Notes under the pieces: generated by a model
What the model saw: the letters and a program-made list of their open reading frames with translations, nothing else
Told to the model about the DNA's origin: nothing
The model's database searches: none
DNA from: Azoarcus sp.
Lineage (GTDB): Bacteria; Pseudomonadota; Gammaproteobacteria; Burkholderiales; Rhodocyclaceae
DNA length: 50,065 nt
Assembly: GCA_031265765.1 (NCBI GenBank)
Contig: JAISCE010000048.1
Coordinates: 1-50,065, forward strand
Direction: 5' to 3'
In this document: positions 17,471 through 26,773 of the stretch, in pieces
How the letters are laid out: each line of letters begins with the position of its first letter
Position numbering within the stretch: the stretch's first letter is position 1
Program-made: the position numbers and the translations under genes

Positions 17471-17956
17471 GTGGGAGCCAGGGATTATTTCGGGAGCCTG
17501 TTCCTCAAGGAACTAATCAGGGGCATGGTGGTGACCGGGCGGCATTTCTTCAGCCGCAAGCTCACGCAGATGTTCCCCGAGGAGCGGACGCCGCAAAGTT
17601 CGCGTTTTCGCGGCCTGCATGCGCTGCGCCGCTATCCGAACGGGGAGGAGCGTTGCATCGCCTGCAAGCTGTGCGAGGCGATCTGCCCGGCGATGGCGAT
17701 CACCATCGAATCCGGCGAGCGCGAAGACGGTTCGCGGCGCGCCACCCGCTACGACGTCGACTTCACCAAGTGCATCTACTGCGGTTTTTGCGAGGAAGCC
17801 TGTCCGGTGGACGCCATCGTGGAGACGCGGATTTTCGAGTACCACGGCGAAGAACGCGGCGATCTCTACTACACCAAGCAAATGCTGCTGGCGATCGGGG
17901 ATCGCTATCGGGAGCAGATCGAGGCCGACAAGGCGGCGGATGCGAAATACCGCTAA
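17471..17956 (+). CDS. nuoI: NADH-quinone oxidoreductase subunit I (two [4Fe-4S])
   Basis: A 161-residue ferredoxin-like subunit carrying clusters N6a and N6b. Cys62/65/68/72 ([11 protein letters not shown]) and Cys101/104/107/111 ([11 protein letters not shown]) are both complete. The start is GTG 17471, with GGGGA about six bases upstream, and only three bases separate it from the nuoH stop. The N terminus ([12 protein letters not shown]) is as in the betaproteobacterial family. Confidence 0.97.
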   Translation: MGARDYFGSLFLKELIRGMVVTGRHFFSRKLTQMFPEERTPQSSRFRGLHALRRYPNGEERCIACKLCEAICPAMAITIESGEREDGSRRATRYDVDFTKCIYCGFCEEACPVDAIVETRIFEYHGEERGDLYYTKQMLLAIGDRYREQIEADKAADAKYR

Positions 17957-17992
17957 GGAGAAGAAGACGCTTGCGGGCGTCGCGGACGAAAC

Positions 17993-18643
17993 ATGGAATT
18001 CAAGACCTGCGTTTTTTATTTTCTCTCGACCATCCTGGTACTGGCGGCCCTGCGCGTCGTCACCGCCCGCAATCCGGTGCATGCGGCGCTTTATCTCGTG
18101 CTGGCGTTCTTCAATGCCGGGGGAATCTGGCTGCTGCTGTCGGCGGAGTTTCTCGCCGTCGTGCTGGTGATGGTCTATATCGGCGCGGTGATGGTGCTGT
18201 TCCTGTTCGTGGTGATGATGCTCGACATCGATTTCAAAAAGCTGCGCGAGGGTTTCTGGCGCTATCTGCCGATGGGGGCGACGGTCGGCGGGTTGCTGGC
18301 GGTCGAAATGGCGCTGGTGCTCGGCGGGCGTTATTTCGGACTCGATGCCATGCCCGAACCGGCGGCGAAGGCGGCTGACTACAGCAATACGCAGGAACTG
18401 GGCCGGGTGCTCTACACCGAGTACGCCTATCCGTTCGAGCTGGCCGCTTTCGTGCTGTTGATCGCCATGGTCGCGGCGGTATCGCTGACCTTGCGCCGCC
18501 GCCGCGCGAGCAAATACATTGCGCCGGAAGTGCAGGTCGCCGCCCGCCACGAGGAAAGGATGACACTGGTGAAGATGGCCGCCGAGAAAAAGAAGCCCGC
18601 CGGGGACGAAGCCGCCGAAGCGGGAGCGGGCGGCGGACGATGA
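17993..18643 (+). CDS. nuoJ: NADH-quinone oxidoreductase subunit J
   Basis: A 216-residue membrane subunit with five predicted helices. The conserved VMVYIGAVMVLFLFVVMML segment, which contributes a pi-bulge helix near the E-channel, is intact. The last 40 residues are a charged Lys/Glu/Ala-rich tail. It sits 36 bp after nuoI and 26 bp before nuoK. Confidence 0.97.
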   Translation: MEFKTCVFYFLSTILVLAALRVVTARNPVHAALYLVLAFFNAGGIWLLLSAEFLAVVLVMVYIGAVMVLFLFVVMMLDIDFKKLREGFWRYLPMGATVGGLLAVEMALVLGGRYFGLDAMPEPAAKAADYSNTQELGRVLYTEYAYPFELAAFVLLIAMVAAVSLTLRRRRASKYIAPEVQVAARHEERMTLVKMAAEKKKPAGDEAAEAGAGGGR

Positions 18644-18669
18644 ACGCGCTACCGGGGAGTCTCTGAAAA

Positions 18670-18975
18670 ATGCTTTCGCTTTCCCACTATCTCATCCTGG
18701 GCGCGATCCTGTTCTCCATCGGCGTGATGGGGATCTTCCTCAACCGGAAGAATCTCATCGTCCTCCTTATGGCGATCGAGTTGATGCTGCTCGCGGTGAA
18801 CATCAATTTCATCGCCTTCTCGCATTACATGAACGACATTGCCGGGCAGGTTTTCGTTTTCTTCATCCTCGCCGTGGCGGCGGCGGAATCGGCCATCGGG
18901 CTGGCGATCCTGATTGCCATGTTCCGCAATCTGGGCACGATTCACGTGGATGATCTGGACAGTCTCAAGGGCTGA
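18670..18975 (+). CDS. nuoK: NADH-quinone oxidoreductase subunit K
   Basis: A 101-residue, three-helix membrane subunit related to MrpC. The conserved helix-embedded glutamates of the proton pathway are in [11 protein letters not shown] and [16 protein letters not shown]. The length is exactly typical. It lies between nuoJ and nuoL with short gaps. Confidence 0.98.
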   Translation: MLSLSHYLILGAILFSIGVMGIFLNRKNLIVLLMAIELMLLAVNINFIAFSHYMNDIAGQVFVFFILAVAAAESAIGLAILIAMFRNLGTIHVDDLDSLKG

Positions 18976-18992
18976 GGGGAAGCGCCGCGACA

Positions 18993-21005
18993 ATGGACAT
19001 GCAAACGCTTTATCTTCTCGTGCCGCTCGCGCCGCTGGCCGGCGCAATCGCCGCCGGTCTGTTCGGCAAGCTCATCGGGCGCACGGGCGCGCATCTCGCC
19101 GCCATTGCCGGGGTGCTGGTCGCTTTCCTTGCCTCGGTGCTGATCTTCCAGGATGTGGAGGCCGGAAACACCTTCAATGGCGCGCTCTATACCTGGATGC
19201 AGGCGGGCGGAGTGGATTTCAAGATCGGCTTCCTGATCGACAAACTCACCGTACTGATGATGCTGGTCGTGACTTTCGTATCGCTGATGGTGCATATCTA
19301 CACCATCGGCTACATGGCCGGCGACCCCGGCTACCAGCGGTTCTTCAGCTACATCTCGCTTTTCACCTTTTCGATGCTGATGCTGGTGATGTCCAACAAC
19401 TTCCTCCAGCTTTTCTTCGGCTGGGAAGCGGTGGGCCTCGTTTCGTATCTGCTGATCGGTTTCTGGTACGAACGCCCGACGGCGATCCATGCCAACCTGA
19501 AGGCTTTCCTCGTCAATCGCGTCGGCGATTTCGGCTTCCTGCTCGGCATCGGGCTGATCCTGGCCTACACCGGCAGCCTCGATTACCAGACGGTTTTCGA
19601 CAATTCGCAAGAATTGGCGGCGCAGGAAATGCCCGGCACAGGCTGGCCGCTCCTGACGACGATCTGCATCTGCCTTTTCATCGGCGCGATGGGCAAGTCG
19701 GCACAGGTGCCGCTGCATGTCTGGCTGCCCGACTCGATGGAAGGCCCCACGCCGATCTCGGCCCTGATCCACGCCGCGACCATGGTGACGGCGGGCATCT
19801 TCATGGTGGCGCGGATGTCCCCGCTCTTTGAACTCTCCGAAGGCGCTCTTTCCTTCGTGCTGGTGATCGGCGCGACCACGGCGCTTTTCATGGGTTTCCT
19901 CGGCATCGTGCAGAACGACATCAAGCGGGTGGTGGCCTATTCGACGCTCTCGCAACTGGGTTACATGACCGTCGCGCTCGGGGTGTCGGCCTATTCGGCG
20001 GCGGTCTTCCATCTGATGACGCATGCCTTCTTCAAGGCGCTACTCTTTCTCGGCGCGGGTTCGGTCATCATCGGCATGCACCACGACCAGGACATGCGCA
20101 ACATGGGCGGCCTGTGGAAATACATGCCGGTCACCTGGATCACCTCGCTCCTCGGCACGCTGGCGCTGATCGGCGCGCCGGGTTTCTCCGGCTTCTATTC
20201 CAAGGATTCGATCATCGAAGCGGTGCATGCCTCGTCCATCCCCGGCGCGGACTACGCGCTTTTCTGCGTGCTCGCGGGGGTGTTCGTGACCGCTTTTTAT
20301 TCTTTCCGCATGTACTTCCTCGTTTTCCACGGCAAGGCGCGTTTCGGCCAGCCGCACGGGCAGGACGGCGATCATGACGATAGCGGCGGGCATCGCCACG
20401 GCCTCGCGCCGGGGCAAAAACCGCACGAATCGCCGTTGACGGTCACGCTGCCCCTGATCCTGCTGGCGATTCCCTCTGTGCTGATCGGTCTTTTCACCAT
20501 CGGGCCGCTGCTTTTCGGCGAATGGTTCGGCGAAGCGATTTTCGTCGGCGGCAACCATGCCGCTCTCGATGAGATGGCGAAATCCTTCCAGGGCTGGCAA
20601 CAGATGACGATACATGGCCTGATGGGCATTCCGTCCGGGCTGGCGCTCGCGGGCGTCGTGACGGCATGGGTTTTCTATATCCTGTGGCCCGGCGCGCCCG
20701 CCGTCATCCGGCGCACGTTCGGCGCGGTTCATACCCTGCTGGAAAACAAATATTACTTCGACCGCTTCAACGAAATCGTTTTCGCCGCCGGCGCGCGCCT
20801 GCTCGGCAACGGCCTGTGGAAGCAGGGCGACCAGGGTCTGATCGACGGCGTTGGGGTGGCGGCCTCTGCCCGGCTGGTGACGCTGGCGGCGCGCATCGCC
20901 AGCCTGTTCCAGACCGGACGCCTCTACCAATACGCCTTCACCATGATTGCCGGTGTGTTCGTCCTGCTCACTTTCTGGCTTTTCCTGGCTCGCCATGGGG
21001 TTTGA
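18993..21005 (+). CDS. nuoL: NADH-quinone oxidoreductase subunit L
   Basis: A 670-residue distal antiporter-like proton pump of complex I with about 16 helices, ending in the long amphipathic lateral-helix region. Family signatures include NFLQLFFGWEAVGLVSYLL and the LPDSMEGPTPISALIHAATMVTAGI box with the pump Lys and His. A His/Asp-rich cytoplasmic loop lies at about residues 450-480 (HDDSGGHRHG); I recall similar loops in other betaproteobacterial NuoL. ATG 18993 is used; a second ATG two codons on is possible. Confidence 0.97.
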   Translation: MDMQTLYLLVPLAPLAGAIAAGLFGKLIGRTGAHLAAIAGVLVAFLASVLIFQDVEAGNTFNGALYTWMQAGGVDFKIGFLIDKLTVLMMLVVTFVSLMVHIYTIGYMAGDPGYQRFFSYISLFTFSMLMLVMSNNFLQLFFGWEAVGLVSYLLIGFWYERPTAIHANLKAFLVNRVGDFGFLLGIGLILAYTGSLDYQTVFDNSQELAAQEMPGTGWPLLTTICICLFIGAMGKSAQVPLHVWLPDSMEGPTPISALIHAATMVTAGIFMVARMSPLFELSEGALSFVLVIGATTALFMGFLGIVQNDIKRVVAYSTLSQLGYMTVALGVSAYSAAVFHLMTHAFFKALLFLGAGSVIIGMHHDQDMRNMGGLWKYMPVTWITSLLGTLALIGAPGFSGFYSKDSIIEAVHASSIPGADYALFCVLAGVFVTAFYSFRMYFLVFHGKARFGQPHGQDGDHDDSGGHRHGLAPGQKPHESPLTVTLPLILLAIPSVLIGLFTIGPLLFGEWFGEAIFVGGNHAALDEMAKSFQGWQQMTIHGLMGIPSGLALAGVVTAWVFYILWPGAPAVIRRTFGAVHTLLENKYYFDRFNEIVFAAGARLLGNGLWKQGDQGLIDGVGVAASARLVTLAARIASLFQTGRLYQYAFTMIAGVFVLLTFWLFLARHGV

Positions 21006-21047
21006 GAACGGACGCGCCGCGAACCGCGCACAGAACGGAAAACAACG

Positions 21048-22529
21048 ATGACGGACATTCCCTTCCTCAGCCTGGCGATCTGGATACCGATACTCGGCGG
21101 ACTGCTGGTGCTGGCTTCCGGCCCCGACCGCAATGCCTGGATGGCGCGCATGGTGGCGCTGCTGACGGCGATCTTCGGCCTCGCCGTCAGTCTTCCGCTC
21201 TATTTCCGTTTCGACACCGCCACCGCCGCCATGCAGTTCGTCGAACTGCGCTCATGGATCATCGAGTTCAACATCAATTACCACCTCGGCGTCGACGGCC
21301 TTTCGGTGTGGTTCGTGCTGCTGAATTCCTTCATCACCCTTCTGGTGGTGATCGCGGGCTGGCAGGTCATCCAGAGCCGCGTGGCGCAGTACATGGCGGC
21401 CTTCCTCATCATGTCGGGACTGATGAACGGCATTTTTGCGGCGCTCGACGGCGTGCTGTTCTACGTCTTCTTCGAGGCTTCGCTCATTCCGCTCTATCTC
21501 GTCATCGGGGTGTGGGGCGGTCCCGGTCGGGTTCATGCGGCGATCAAGTTTTTCCTGTTTACGCTTGCCGGTTCGTTGCCGATGCTGCTGGCGCTGCTTT
21601 ACCTCTACAGCGTCACCGGCAGCTTCGAGATTCTCGACTGGCATCGCGCCGCCCTTTCGATGACCGAGCAATCGCTGATTTTCTTCGCCTTCCTCGCCGC
21701 TTTCGGAGTCAAGGTGCCGATGTGGCCGGTTCATACCTGGCTGCCCGATGCCCACGTCGAAGCCCCGACCGGCGGCTCGGTGGTGCTGGCGGCAATCGCC
21801 CTGAAGCTCGGCGCTTACGGATTCGTGCGCTTCTCGCTGCCTGTCGCGCCCGATGCCGCGATGGCTTATGCACCGCTCGTCATCGCCCTGTCGCTGATTG
21901 CCGTGGTCTACATCGGTTTCGTGGCGCTGGTGCAGGCCGACATGAAAAAACTGGTCGCCTATTCCTCGATTTCGCACATGGGTTTCGTGACACTGGGCTT
22001 TTTCATGCTGAATCCGCTCGGCGTCGAAGGCGCGCTGATCCAGATGATCTCGCACGGCTTCGTGTCCGCCGCGATGTTCCTGTGCATCGGCGTGCTCTAC
22101 GAGCGCATGCACTCGCGCCAGATCGCCGATTACGGCGGCGTGGTGAATACCATGCCGAAATTCGCCGCCTTCTTCATGCTGTTCGCCATGGCCAACTGCG
22201 GCCTGCCGGCCACCAGCGGTTTCGTCGGCGAATTCACCGTCATCCTCGGGGCGGTGCAATACAACTTCTGGATAGGGCTGCTCGCGGCGACCACCCTCAT
22301 CCTCGGCGCGGCCTATACGCTGTGGATGTACAAGCGGGTCGTATTCGGCGCGGTAGCCAACGAGCAAGTCGCCCAACTCGCCGACATCGGCGCGCGCGAG
22401 TTTTTCTTTCTCGCGGTTCTCGCCGCATGCGTGCTGGCAATGGGCGTTTATCCCTTCCCCTTTACCGAGGTGATGCACACTTCGGTCACCGAGCTTTTGC
22501 GCCATGTCTACACCGGCAAACTCCTTTGA
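21048..22529 (+). CDS. nuoM: NADH-quinone oxidoreductase subunit M
   Basis: A 493-residue antiporter-like proton pump with about 14 helices. The FEASLIPLYLVIGVWGG segment holds the conserved Glu, and WPVHTWLPDAHVEAPTGGSVVLA is the characteristic pump motif. It is 42 bp after nuoL and 33 bp before nuoN. The large antisense frames over it are shadows. Confidence 0.98.
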   Translation: MTDIPFLSLAIWIPILGGLLVLASGPDRNAWMARMVALLTAIFGLAVSLPLYFRFDTATAAMQFVELRSWIIEFNINYHLGVDGLSVWFVLLNSFITLLVVIAGWQVIQSRVAQYMAAFLIMSGLMNGIFAALDGVLFYVFFEASLIPLYLVIGVWGGPGRVHAAIKFFLFTLAGSLPMLLALLYLYSVTGSFEILDWHRAALSMTEQSLIFFAFLAAFGVKVPMWPVHTWLPDAHVEAPTGGSVVLAAIALKLGAYGFVRFSLPVAPDAAMAYAPLVIALSLIAVVYIGFVALVQADMKKLVAYSSISHMGFVTLGFFMLNPLGVEGALIQMISHGFVSAAMFLCIGVLYERMHSRQIADYGGVVNTMPKFAAFFMLFAMANCGLPATSGFVGEFTVILGAVQYNFWIGLLAATTLILGAAYTLWMYKRVVFGAVANEQVAQLADIGAREFFFLAVLAACVLAMGVYPFPFTEVMHTSVTELLRHVYTGKLL

Positions 22530-22562
22530 GCGGGCGCGGCCCGATAACGGACAGGTCAGAAA

Positions 22563-24038
22563 ATGAACTTCGCGGCTCCCGACTTCTTTCCGGCGGCGGC
22601 TGAAATCTTCGTCGCGGTCATGGCGCTGGCGGTCATGTTGTCGACGACCTTCGCCCGCAATATCGCGCGCAGCCTCGCTTACGCGCTCGCCCAGTTCACG
22701 CTGCTCGTGACGGCCTTCATCACGATATTCACGCTCGATACCGTCGTCATCAACGATTTCGGCGGAATGTTCGTGCACGACCTGCTTGGCGGCATCCTCA
22801 AGCTGGTCGTCTGCTTCGCCATGATGATCGCGCTCCTGTACGGACGCGCCTACCTTGCCGAACGCAGGCTCGACCGCCCCGAGTATTACTTGCTCGCGCT
22901 CCTGATGATGCTCGGCATGATGGTGATGATTACCGCCAATCACCTGCTGCCGCTCTACATCGGCCTGGAAATGATGTCGCTGTCGCTCTACGCGCTGGCG
23001 GCCTTCGACCGCGACAACGCATGCTCGACCGAGGCTGGGATGAAGTATTTCGTACTCGGCGCGCTCGCTTCCGGTCTCCTGCTCTATGGCATGTCGATGG
23101 TCTACGGCGCCACGGGCGCGCTGGAACTGCCGGCGGTCGCGCAGGCCGTGGCGGGGCAGACGGCCAACAAGACAGTGCTGCTGTTCGGCCTCGTCTTTCT
23201 CGTGGCCGGCATATCGTTCAAGCTTGGCGTCGCGCCTTTCCACATGTGGGTGCCCGATGTCTACCAGGGCGCGCCGACCCCGGTGACGCTGATCCTGTCC
23301 AGCGCGCCGAAACTTGCCGCCTTCGCGCTCGCGCTGCGCCTGCTGGCGGTGGCCCTTCCCGGTCTCGCGGGGCACTGGCAGACCATGCTGATGCTGGTTG
23401 CCGCCGCCTCCATCGTCCTCGGCAACCTCGCGGCGCTGGTGCAGCACAACATCAAGCGCATGTTGGCGTATTCCGGCATCTCGCACATGGGTTTCATGCT
23501 GCTCGGGCTGCTTTCCGGGGGGGGCGGCACAGCGGATTCCACCATCGTCGCCTACAGCGGCGCCATGTTTTACGCCATCGCCTATGCGCTCATGACCCTT
23601 GCCGCTTTCGGCATGGTCATGCTGCTGTCGCGCGCGGGATTCGATGCCGGGGAGATCGAGGACTTCAAGGGGCTGAACCGCCGCAGCCCGTGGTTCGCGG
23701 TGCTGATGCTGTTCGTGATGTTCTCGATGGCGGGCATTCCCTTTTTCATCGGCTTTTTCGCCAAATTCGCCGTGCTCGAAGCCGTGATTGCCGCCGGTCA
23801 TTTGTGGCTGGCGGCGCTGGCGGTCGTGATGTCCCTGATCGGCGCTTTCTACTACCTGCGGATCGTCAAGCTCATGTATTTCGACGAGCCGCTCGACAAT
23901 GCGCCGATCAGCGCCTCGCCCGAATTGCAGTTGATGCTTTCGGTAAACGGCGTGGCCATCGCCGCGCTCGGGCTGATGCCGGGAACGCTGTTGAGCCTGT
24001 GCAGGACGGCGCTGGCGGCTTCGTCCATTACCGGCTGA
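22563..24038 (+). CDS. nuoN: NADH-quinone oxidoreductase subunit N
   Basis: A 491-residue third antiporter-like pump subunit. GLEMMSLSLYALAAFDRDN and APFHMWVPDVYQGAPTPVT are the classic NuoN signatures, and the pump Lys lies in ISFKLGVAPFH. It closes the 14-subunit complex I set and is followed after 15 bp by the DUF2818 gene, so transcription probably continues. Confidence 0.98.
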   Translation: MNFAAPDFFPAAAEIFVAVMALAVMLSTTFARNIARSLAYALAQFTLLVTAFITIFTLDTVVINDFGGMFVHDLLGGILKLVVCFAMMIALLYGRAYLAERRLDRPEYYLLALLMMLGMMVMITANHLLPLYIGLEMMSLSLYALAAFDRDNACSTEAGMKYFVLGALASGLLLYGMSMVYGATGALELPAVAQAVAGQTANKTVLLFGLVFLVAGISFKLGVAPFHMWVPDVYQGAPTPVTLILSSAPKLAAFALALRLLAVALPGLAGHWQTMLMLVAAASIVLGNLAALVQHNIKRMLAYSGISHMGFMLLGLLSGGGGTADSTIVAYSGAMFYAIAYALMTLAAFGMVMLLSRAGFDAGEIEDFKGLNRRSPWFAVLMLFVMFSMAGIPFFIGFFAKFAVLEAVIAAGHLWLAALAVVMSLIGAFYYLRIVKLMYFDEPLDNAPISASPELQLMLSVNGVAIAALGLMPGTLLSLCRTALAASSITG

Positions 24039-24053
24039 ACGGACGGCGCAAAA

Positions 24054-24404
24054 ATGGCGGAAAACCTTGCGGTCTGGGTTGTGCTTGGGCTTGCGCTCGT
24101 GGCCGCGAACCTGCCATTCTTGTTCGAGCGCGTGCTGTTCGTGCGCCGCCCGGCGGCAGGGCGCAAGACGTTCGGCTGGCGTCTGCTGGAATTGACCCTG
24201 CTCTACATTGCGACCGGCTTCTTTGCCGCCATGCTCGAACGGGGCGCTTACGGCAGCGTCTATCCGCAGGGCTGGGCGTTTTACGTCACCACTTCCTGCC
24301 TTTTTCTGGTCTTTGCCTTTCCGGGCTTCGTCTACCGTTATTTGTGGCGCGTCCGCCGCCGCGGCGCGGAAAAAGGCGCGGATCTGGAAAAGAGCGCGGA
24401 TTGA
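24054..24404 (+). CDS. DUF2818 family membrane protein
   Basis: A 116-residue membrane protein with three hydrophobic helices (about 6-25, 46-65, 78-98) and a basic, charged C terminus. The pattern NLPFLFERVLF, FGWRLLELTLLYIATG and GWAFYVTTSCLFLVFAFPGFVYRYL fits DUF2818, a family that I know as the usual gene directly after nuoN in betaproteobacteria. It starts 15 bp after nuoN. A role in complex I assembly or stability is often suspected from position, but no function is established. Confidence 0.85.
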   Translation: MAENLAVWVVLGLALVAANLPFLFERVLFVRRPAAGRKTFGWRLLELTLLYIATGFFAAMLERGAYGSVYPQGWAFYVTTSCLFLVFAFPGFVYRYLWRVRRRGAEKGADLEKSAD

Positions 24405-24429
24405 CTGCAAGTTCCATTTGCATGCAAGC

Positions 24430-25647
24430 ATGAATACCCCGCCTCCCGTCGCAGTCTCCGGCCAGGTTTTTACGCCCGAAATCATCGTGCGCGCCATGCT
24501 GACGTTGCGCGCAAATCGCGGGCGCGTACTGGAGCCGTCGGCGGGGGAGGGCGCTTTTTCGCGGCATTTGCCGGAATGCGTGGCGATCGAACGGGATGCC
24601 CGTATTGCGCCTCCCGGCGCGCAAGTAATGGATTTCTTCGACTTCCCGATGAGCGAGCGTTTCGACACCGTGATCGGCAATCCGCCCTACGTGCGCTATC
24701 AGAACATTGCGCCGGAAACCCGTTTGCGGCTCGATTCGCGCCTGTTCGATACCCGCTCCAATCTGTTTCTGTTCTTCATCGAGAAGTGTGTGCGCCATCT
24801 CGTCGATGGCGGCGAATTGATCTTCATCGTTCCGCGCGAATTCATCAAATTGACCACTGCCGCTCGATTCAATACTTGGCTTCATGAACAGGGCACGATC
24901 ACGCACTGGATCGAAACGGGCGATGCGAAAATTTTCCCGGACGCGGCGCCCAATTGCGCGATTTTCCGTTTCGTGCGCGGCGACTTTTCCCGGCGCACGC
25001 TGTGCCGCCAGTTCAACGGCAAGCAATGGGACGAGCGCGAGATGGTGCATGTCCACGGCCAGCTTGCCTTCACCCATGCGCACTTGTGCGTGCCCATGAG
25101 CGAATTGTTCGATGTCCGGGTCGGCGCGGTTTCCGGAGCGGACGACGTATACACTCATCCGGAAGGCAATCTCGAATTCGTCTGCTCGCAAACGGCAGCG
25201 ACCGGCGCGACCCGGCGCATGATCTACGACATCCGTCATCCGCATCTCGACCGCTACAAGGAACGCCTGCTCAATCGCCGGGTGCGCCCGTTCAGCGAAA
25301 ACAATTGGTGGAAATGGGGGCGGAATTATCACAGATCTCCGGAACGGCGCATTTACGTGAATAACAAAACCCGCCGGACGCGCCCGTTTTTCACGCATCC
25401 TTGCACAGCCTACGACGGTTCCGTATTGGCGCTGTTTCCGAAAAACGGGGAAATGAACATCGAATACGCGCTCGCATCGTTCAATGAAGCGGTACCCTGG
25501 GAAGAACTGGGCTTCGTCGTCGATGGACGCTATATATTTACCCAGCGCAGCCTGGCGACGCTGATGCTGCCCGAGGTTTTCGCCGATCTGCTGCCACAGG
25601 GGCGCGTGCTGGAGAACGCGGCGCACAAGGGCAGGGGAGAACGATGA
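24430..25647 (+). CDS. solitary class I DNA methyltransferase (adenine-N6 type, NPPY)
   Basis: A 405-residue SAM-dependent methyltransferase. Motif I, VLEPSAGEG (residues 33-41), binds SAM, and motif IV, NPPY (84-87) in VIGNPPYVRYQ, is the catalytic tetrapeptide of N6-adenine (or N4-cytosine) DNA methylases of the gamma class, similar to Eco57I-type enzymes. Residues from about 210 to 400 would be the target-recognition part, rich in Arg and aromatic residues. No restriction endonuclease gene is adjacent: upstream is DUF2818 and downstream, overlapping by 4 bp, is a Sco1 gene. It is therefore an orphan methylase or acts on another nucleic-acid target. No clear ribosome-binding site is seen before ATG 24430. 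Confidence 0.82.
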   Translation: MNTPPPVAVSGQVFTPEIIVRAMLTLRANRGRVLEPSAGEGAFSRHLPECVAIERDARIAPPGAQVMDFFDFPMSERFDTVIGNPPYVRYQNIAPETRLRLDSRLFDTRSNLFLFFIEKCVRHLVDGGELIFIVPREFIKLTTAARFNTWLHEQGTITHWIETGDAKIFPDAAPNCAIFRFVRGDFSRRTLCRQFNGKQWDEREMVHVHGQLAFTHAHLCVPMSELFDVRVGAVSGADDVYTHPEGNLEFVCSQTAATGATRRMIYDIRHPHLDRYKERLLNRRVRPFSENNWWKWGRNYHRSPERRIYVNNKTRRTRPFFTHPCTAYDGSVLALFPKNGEMNIEYALASFNEAVPWEELGFVVDGRYIFTQRSLATLMLPEVFADLLPQGRVLENAAHKGRGER

Positions 25648-26264
25648 ACGCCGGAAAGAGGGCGCTCTTGCGCGTATTGCTCGTTCTCGGATCGCTATCC
25701 TTCGCGGGCGGTTGCGGCGGCGACGGCCCGCGCTTTCACAGCGCCGACATCAGCGGCGCGAACTATGGCCGCGATTTCGAGCTGCTCGATCCGGACGGCA
25801 AGGTTCGGCGGCTCGCGGATTTTCGCGGCAAGGCGGTCATGGTGTTCTTTGGATTCATCCAGTGCCCGGACGTATGCCCGACCACGCTCGGACGCGCGGC
25901 GGAAATGCGCCGCCTGCTTGGCGTCGACGGCAAGCGCCTGCAAATCATCTTCATCACGCTCGATCCCGGGCGCGACTCGCCGGAAATCCTGCGCGCCTAT
26001 ACCGCCGCCTTCGATGCGGACATTCTCGGACTCTACACCACCCCGGAAAAGACTCTCGAAACGGCCAGGGCTTTCCGCATCTACTATCGCAAGGTGCCGA
26101 CAGGCAGCAGCTATACGATCGACCATTCCGCAATCAGCTATCTTTACGACCCCGAAGGCCGGTTGCGTCTCGCCGTCAGTCATCAAAGCCCGTCCGCGGC
26201 GGTTGCCGCCGATGTGGCCGCGCTGCTCCAGCCTTCATCAACGACCGACAAGGAAACCCGATGA
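25644..26264 (+). CDS. SCO1/SenC copper-chaperone thioredoxin-like protein
   Basis: A 206-residue membrane-anchored Sco protein that delivers copper to the CuA site of cytochrome c oxidase or reduces its cysteines. Copper ligands are visible: Cys74 and Cys78 in CPDVC and His161 in TIDHSA. The N terminus is a signal segment ending SFAGGC, with Cys24 as a possible lipidation site although the lipobox is weak. It overlaps the methyltransferase gene by 4 bp and the PCuAC gene by 4 bp, so the three are translationally coupled. Confidence 0.93.
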   Translation: MNAGKRALLRVLLVLGSLSFAGGCGGDGPRFHSADISGANYGRDFELLDPDGKVRRLADFRGKAVMVFFGFIQCPDVCPTTLGRAAEMRRLLGVDGKRLQIIFITLDPGRDSPEILRAYTAAFDADILGLYTTPEKTLETARAFRIYYRKVPTGSSYTIDHSAISYLYDPEGRLRLAVSHQSPSAAVAADVAALLQPSSTTDKETR

Positions 26265-26704
26265 TGTTTCGCCTGCCCGCCGCTCTTGCCGTACTGCTTT
26301 TTACCGTATCCGCCGCTCATGGCGAAGTCCGCATCGCCGACCCCTGGGTGCGCGCTACCGTCGCGCGGCAAAAAGCCACCGGCGCTTTCATGAAAATCAC
26401 CTCGCCGGTCGATGCCAGGCTGGTCGAAGTCCGTTCGGCGCTGGCCGGGGAAGCCGAAATCCACGAAATGACCATGGACGGCGACCGCATGAAAATGCGC
26501 GCCATTTCTTCACTGCCGCTGCCCGCGGGCGCGACCGTTGAACTCAAACCCGGCGGCCATCACATCATGCTGCTGAACCTTTCAGCCCAGATCAAGGAAA
26601 ACGACACGGCGCCCCTTTCGCTTATCGTCGAAACGGCGAACGGCGAGCGGGAGACGATAAACATCGACGCGCCAGCGCGGCCTTTGCAAAAGCGCGGACG
26701 TTGA
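26261..26704 (+). CDS. periplasmic copper chaperone PCu(A)C
   Basis: A 147-residue secreted protein with a clear signal peptide (cleavage after SAAHG or nearby). The copper-binding pattern H-X10-M-X21-H-X-M is met exactly by His68, Met79, His101 and Met103, with Met70 next to His68. PCuAC proteins hand Cu(I) to Sco1 or directly to CuA, which fits the overlapping Sco1 gene upstream. Two consecutive ATGs (26261 and 26264) follow AAGGAAA; I use the first. About 70 bp separate its stop from the convergent vapC stop, with no strong terminator seen. Confidence 0.93.
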   Translation: MMFRLPAALAVLLFTVSAAHGEVRIADPWVRATVARQKATGAFMKITSPVDARLVEVRSALAGEAEIHEMTMDGDRMKMRAISSLPLPAGATVELKPGGHHIMLLNLSAQIKENDTAPLSLIVETANGERETINIDAPARPLQKRGR

Positions 26705-26773
26705 GTGCGGACGCCGGCATCAGGCCGCGCTTGATATCGATCCGACGCCTGCCGTCGAAGCCTCGGCCTGCGA

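Noticed and set aside
20341-20433. His/Asp-rich loop in NuoL as an unusual metal-binding insertion
   Set aside because: I recall similar His-rich loops at this position in other betaproteobacterial NuoL proteins, so it is probably ordinary.
21252-24680. 1142-aa minus-strand frame opposite nuoM, nuoN and the following genes
   Set aside because: Rich in His, Arg, Gln and Glu as expected from the antisense of GC-rich codons. It covers five clearly real genes and has no domain.
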